From NCBI GenBank assembly GCA_013821525.1, contig JACDGR010000155.1, positions 1 to 7,631 of the forward strand: 7,631 nt of DNA. Direction: 5' to 3'. A program made the position numbers and the translations under genes. This stretch comes from Actinomycetota bacterium. Lineage in GTDB: Bacteria; Actinomycetota; Thermoleophilia; Gaiellales; Gaiellaceae. The notes under the pieces were generated by a model. It did no database searches. It was given only the letters and a program-made list of their open reading frames with translations, and was not told the DNA's origin. Each line of letters begins with the position of its first letter. Within the stretch, counting starts at the first letter, position 1. Below are positions 5,706 through 7,631 of this stretch, piece by piece.

Positions 5706-5991
5706 CCTACCCACGGACGTTGTGAACGCGGCTGATCGGTGGTCGGTCTCCGGGTGAGCTGTGTGGTCGTGTCCGGTTGTAGTGGTTGAGCCAGTGTGGC
5801 AGGGCCTGGTTGCGGTGTCGATGTGTGCGGTAGCTGACGCCGTGTGCCCATTCGCGGCTCATTGTTTGGTGGAAGCGCTCGACTTTGCCGTTGGTGCGTG
5901 GCCGGTAGGGCTCGGTCGTGAGGTGGCGGATCCCGTGGTGGGCGAGCAGTTCGCGTAGTGAGCGGTTTTTGACGTAGGTGAAGGCGTTGTC
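5703..5991 (-). mobile_element. IS481-family element remnant (transposase 3' end plus one terminus)
   Basis: This segment holds the last third of an IS481-like transposase and the element's end, which overlaps the stop codon. The other terminus and the 5' two-thirds of the gene are absent. I find no clear continuation to the right of the neighbouring IS110 element within the 54 nt available. The element is therefore dead and was either split by IS110 insertion or trimmed by a deletion. Confidence 0.75.
5707..5991 (-). pseudogene. C-terminal fragment of an IS481-family DDE transposase
   Basis: Reading from 5991 to the TAG at 5707 gives 94 codons that match the end of IS481/integrase-core transposases. 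These show the second catalytic Asp in D-N-A-F-T-Y-V-K-N-R-S-L-R-E-L-L, then P-Y-R-P-R-T-N-G-K-V-E-R-F with the catalytic Glu 37 residues after the Asp, then S-R-E-W-A-H-G, W-L-N-H-Y-N-R-T-R-P-H-S and the closing P-P-I-S-R-V. The first catalytic Asp and the helix-turn-helix region are missing. Similarity stops abruptly at the GAC codon 5991-5989. The same frame stays open upstream to 6918, but only as antisense of the IS110 gene. No function is expected. Confidence 0.85.
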
Positions 5992-5996
5992 GGGGG
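5988..5996 (+). repeat. Left copy of 9-bp direct repeat TGTCGGGGG
   Basis: Identical to 7569-7577. It spans the exact point where IS481 similarity ends, so it is a candidate left boundary of the IS110 element. Confidence 0.5.
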
Positions 5997-6025
5997 ATGG
6001 AACTGTCGTCCGGTCCCGCCGTGAG

Positions 6026-6170
6026 CATCGTGCTTCCGGGTGATGGGGCTTTGTTGGGAGACGCGGATGGGCAGGCCGATATAACCGATGAGCTGCGAGC
6101 TCGACGTTGTTCGTGGCCGCCCCTGCGACTTGCCCGGCTGTGCTGAGAGCACGAATCCGTCGTTGTCGTG
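6026..6170 (+). ncRNA. Candidate bridge RNA in the IS110 left end
   Basis: Three structures follow one another. (1) A small hairpin, CATCG (6026-6030) with TGATG (6041-6045). (2) GGGC-A-GGCC (6069-6077) pairs with GGCCGCCC (6115-6122) as an 8-bp stem with one bulged A. It encloses a symmetric 12+12 nt internal loop (6078-6089 and 6103-6114) capped by the hairpin GAGCT-GCG-AGCTC (6090-6102). (3) A stem of about 6 bp (6124-6129 with 6165-6170, two G-U pairs) encloses a 9+11 nt internal loop (6130-6138 and 6154-6164) capped by GTGCT-GAG-AGCAC (6140-6152). Bridge RNAs of IS110 elements have a 5' hairpin and then target-binding and donor-binding internal loops, so the match in order and geometry is good. 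In the family this RNA binds the recombinase and pairs with target and donor DNA. Ends, expression and guide assignments are inferred. Confidence 0.55.
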
Positions 6171-6217
6171 TGTCCCGCCGCGCTCCCATTTCAGGTCTCG
6201 AGGAAAGGAGATAGGAC

Positions 6218-7477
6218 GTGCGTGGTTTTGGACTGGATGTGCACCGCGACTTCTGCGAGGTCGCGATCGCCGAGGACGGCGAGATCAGATCGGCGGGGCG
6301 GATTCCGACCCGGGTGGCCTCGCTTGAGCTGTTCGCGCAGAGCTTGGCGGCTGGCGACCTGGTGGCGGTCGAGGCGACGAGCGGCACCGACAAGATCGTC
6401 TCGGTGTTGCAGGCCCAAGGGGTCCGAGTCGTGGTCGCCAACACGCGGAAGCTGTCGGCGATCAGCGAGGCGAAAGCGAAGACCGATCGGCTCGACGCGC
6501 GGATGCTGGCGAGGCTGTTGGTCTCGGGGCTGCTCGCTGAGGTCTGGACGCCTGACGAGCGGACGCGGGCGCTGCGGAGGCTGACCAACCGGCGCGAGCG
6601 GATCGTGCGCGCCCGGACGCGCGCCAAGAACGAAGCGCACGGGGTGCTGGCGCGCAACCTCTGCGAGCGCCCGCCGGTCACTGACTGCTTCGGCAAGGGC
6701 GGCCGTCGCTGGCTGGCGGAGCTGGAGCTGCCGGTCGACGAGCGATTGACGCTCGATGGTTGCCTGCGCCAGGTCGATTTCCTTGACGCCGAGGTGGCTG
6801 CATTGGATCGGGAGATCGCCAAACAGGCGCTCGCCTGGCCGGAGGTGCTGCGGCTGATGAGCGTCCCGGGTGTCAACGTCCAGACCGCAGCGACCTTCAT
6901 GGCCTCGGTCGGTGACATCGAGCGCTTCCCCTCGCCGGGGAAACTCGTCAGCTACCTCGGCCTCGACCCGCGGGTCCGTCAATCCGGCAGCGGCCCCGCC
7001 CACCACGGCCGGATCTCGAAAGCCGGCGCTTCCGAAGCCAGACACATGCTCGGCGAGGTCGCTTGGAAGGTGATGCAGACCCCAGGCCCGTTGCGTGCGT
7101 TCTTCGAACGGATCCGTGCCCGCCGCGGCCCGCAGGTGGCAGCGACGGCGACCGCCCGCAAGCTCGTCGTGCTCTTCTGGCACCTGCTCACCCGTGAGCA
7201 GGACTACGCCTACGCGCGGCCGGCGATGACCCGCAACAAGATCCGCCAACTCGAACTGCTCGCCGGCGCACCATCGCAGAAGGGCTGCAAGGGCATCGCC
7301 GGCGGCAAATCGAGGGCCGTCTTCGACGCCGAACGCGAGCTCTCACGCCAAGCCGAGATCGCCTACCGCCGCCTCGTCAGCGACTGGCACTCAAGCCGCC
7401 CCAAGCAAACGGGTGCGGGCGCGACAGCGGGGCGCGCATCTCCCACAAGGAGCCAAGCCGCGCGACAGACTCCGTGA
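6218..7477 (+). CDS. IS110-family DEDD/serine recombinase (transposase)
   Basis: A 419-residue protein starting at GTG 6218, with AAGGAG (6205-6210) 7 nt upstream. The N-terminal RuvC-like DEDD domain (about 1-150) has D7 in G-L-D-V-H, E52 in V-E-A-T-S-G, and D90 and D93 in K-T-D-R-L-D-A-R-M-L-A. A coiled helical linker lies at about 110-205. The C-terminal Transposase_20-type domain (about 208-330) has S-V-P-G-V-N, Y-L-G-L-D-P-R-V-R-Q-S-G-S-G with the nucleophilic serine at S256, and H-H-G-R-I-S-K-A-G-A. These equal D11, E60, D102, D105 and S241 of IS621, so the full catalytic set is present. About 90 extra residues after 330 are basic and poorly conserved, and are absent from the 326-residue IS621 protein. 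The enzyme is expected to excise and insert its element as a bridge-RNA-guided tetramer. The gene is uninterrupted and looks functional. Confidence 0.95.
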   Translation: MRGFGLDVHRDFCEVAIAEDGEIRSAGRIPTRVASLELFAQSLAAGDLVAVEATSGTDKIVSVLQAQGVRVVVANTRKLSAISEAKAKTDRLDARMLARLLVSGLLAEVWTPDERTRALRRLTNRRERIVRARTRAKNEAHGVLARNLCERPPVTDCFGKGGRRWLAELELPVDERLTLDGCLRQVDFLDAEVAALDREIAKQALAWPEVLRLMSVPGVNVQTAATFMASVGDIERFPSPGKLVSYLGLDPRVRQSGSGPAHHGRISKAGASEARHMLGEVAWKVMQTPGPLRAFFERIRARRGPQVAATATARKLVVLFWHLLTREQDYAYARPAMTRNKIRQLELLAGAPSQKGCKGIAGGKSRAVFDAERELSRQAEIAYRRLVSDWHSSRPKQTGAGATAGRASPTRSQAARQTP

Positions 7478-7523
7478 AGCCCCAGAGGTCTGCTCTTCGC
7501 TTCGGTCAGTCACCCGCACCTGT

Positions 7524-7550
7524 CCTGCTTCACGAAAGTGGCAGGGTTTT
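7524..7550 (+). terminator. Hairpin with GAAA tetraloop and T-run in the IS110 right end
   Basis: CCTGC (7524-7528) pairs with GCAGG (7541-7545). Inside, after a TT bulge, CAC (7531-7533) pairs with GTG (7538-7540) around the GNRA loop GAAA. TTTT follows at 7547-7550 after one extra G. It sits 46 nt after the recombinase stop and could end its transcript, or be a structural element of the right end. From 7478 to 7631 no gene is visible. Confidence 0.45.
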
Positions 7551-7568
7551 GGGCTCGTTTAGCTTGGG

Positions 7569-7577
7569 TGTCGGGGG
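7569..7577 (+). repeat. Right copy of 9-bp direct repeat TGTCGGGGG
   Basis: Identical to 5988-5996 and about 90 nt past the recombinase stop, a plausible right boundary for an IS110 element. The 54 nt beyond it (to 7631) are unassigned. Confidence 0.45.
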
Positions 7578-7631
7578 TGTCAGAGAGGCTTCGAGGTGGA
7601 CGTCGAGCGGTCGTCTGCCGGCGAGTGATTG

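Larger units (their letters stand above)
5992..7577 (+). mobile_element. IS110-family insertion sequence, apparently complete
   Basis: The element consists of a non-coding left end of about 226 nt, a full recombinase gene (6218-7477) and a right end of about 100 nt. The left limit is set by the loss of IS481 similarity at 5991. The right limit is inferred from the 9-bp direct repeat at 7569-7577. IS110 elements lack terminal inverted repeats and make little or no target duplication, so edges cannot be read from repeats alone. A long left end with folding potential is what the IS110 subgroup has (bridge RNA on the left), as opposed to IS1111 relatives with it on the right. Confidence 0.65.

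Noticed and set aside
5692..5712. GGGTAG/CTACCC inverted repeat as a tRNA terminator
   Set aside because: 9-nt loop, no T-run, and half of it lies within the IS481 end, so the pairing is probably a by-product of the insertion.
5639..6028. Minus-strand frame containing G-P-P-G-F-E-P-G-T-Y-E-L
   Set aside because: Antisense tRNA artefact joined to an off-frame reading of the IS481 fragment.
6191..7249. 352-codon antisense frame inside the IS110 gene
   Set aside because: Long only because GC-rich coding DNA leaves the complementary frame open. The plus strand carries an unmistakable recombinase.
7578..7631. Continuation of the IS481 5' half to the right of IS110 (minus strand reading ...R-S-L-S-D)
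   Set aside because: The resemblance to the V-L-S-D-N motif is only a few residues, and rejoining at the repeat does not restore a normal active-site sequence.
1..7631. CRISPR array or long tandem repeats
   Set aside because: No regularly spaced direct repeats were seen anywhere in the window.

Overview
The window is high-GC bacterial chromosome, most likely from an actinobacterium of the Thermoleophilia (Solirubrobacterales/Gaiellales type). This placement is an inference. It rests on strong GC bias at third codon positions, few strong Shine-Dalgarno sites, an RpoD-type sigma factor, a receiver protein resembling actinobacterial ANTAR regulators, and a secreted-protein domain (the G-T-W...Y-x-W-x-x-C...A-D-V-G-x-x-x-R-V-x-V-T-A-T-N pattern) that is very common in Thermoleophilia. 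No taxonomic marker was searched.

Positions 1-5700 look like ordinary core chromosome. They hold, in order: the start of a PspC-domain membrane protein (minus strand, running off the left edge); smpB; a secreted Ig-like-domain gene broken by one in-frame TAA; a stand-alone response regulator on the minus strand; the tmRNA gene ssrA; a single-span membrane protein of unknown function (minus); a primary-type sigma-70 factor (rpoD); a YjbQ/UPF0047 protein (minus, convergent with rpoD); and a tRNA with anticodon CAT. SmpB and tmRNA are the two partners of trans-translation and lie about 1.6 kb apart. Several start codons have a -10-like TANNNT about 8-12 nt upstream and no Shine-Dalgarno, which suggests leaderless or nearly leaderless transcripts.

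Positions 5700-7631 are a mobile-element patch beside the tRNA. The 3' end of an IS481-family transposase (minus strand) survives, with its terminal TGT directly next to a CTAG-centred target hexamer. Its similarity stops exactly at the second catalytic Asp codon. There begins an IS110-family element: about 226 nt of non-coding left end, a 419-residue DEDD/serine recombinase with every catalytic residue present, and a short right end. The left end folds on paper into a small hairpin followed by two successive 'stem, internal loop, hairpin' units. This is the architecture of a bridge RNA, the programmable guide RNA of IS110 elements, and it is the most interesting feature here. A 9-bp direct repeat at the two apparent edges gives candidate element boundaries.

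Limits: all structures were found by eye, with no folding energies or database searches. The element's right boundary, the bridge-RNA ends and the guide assignments are inferences.
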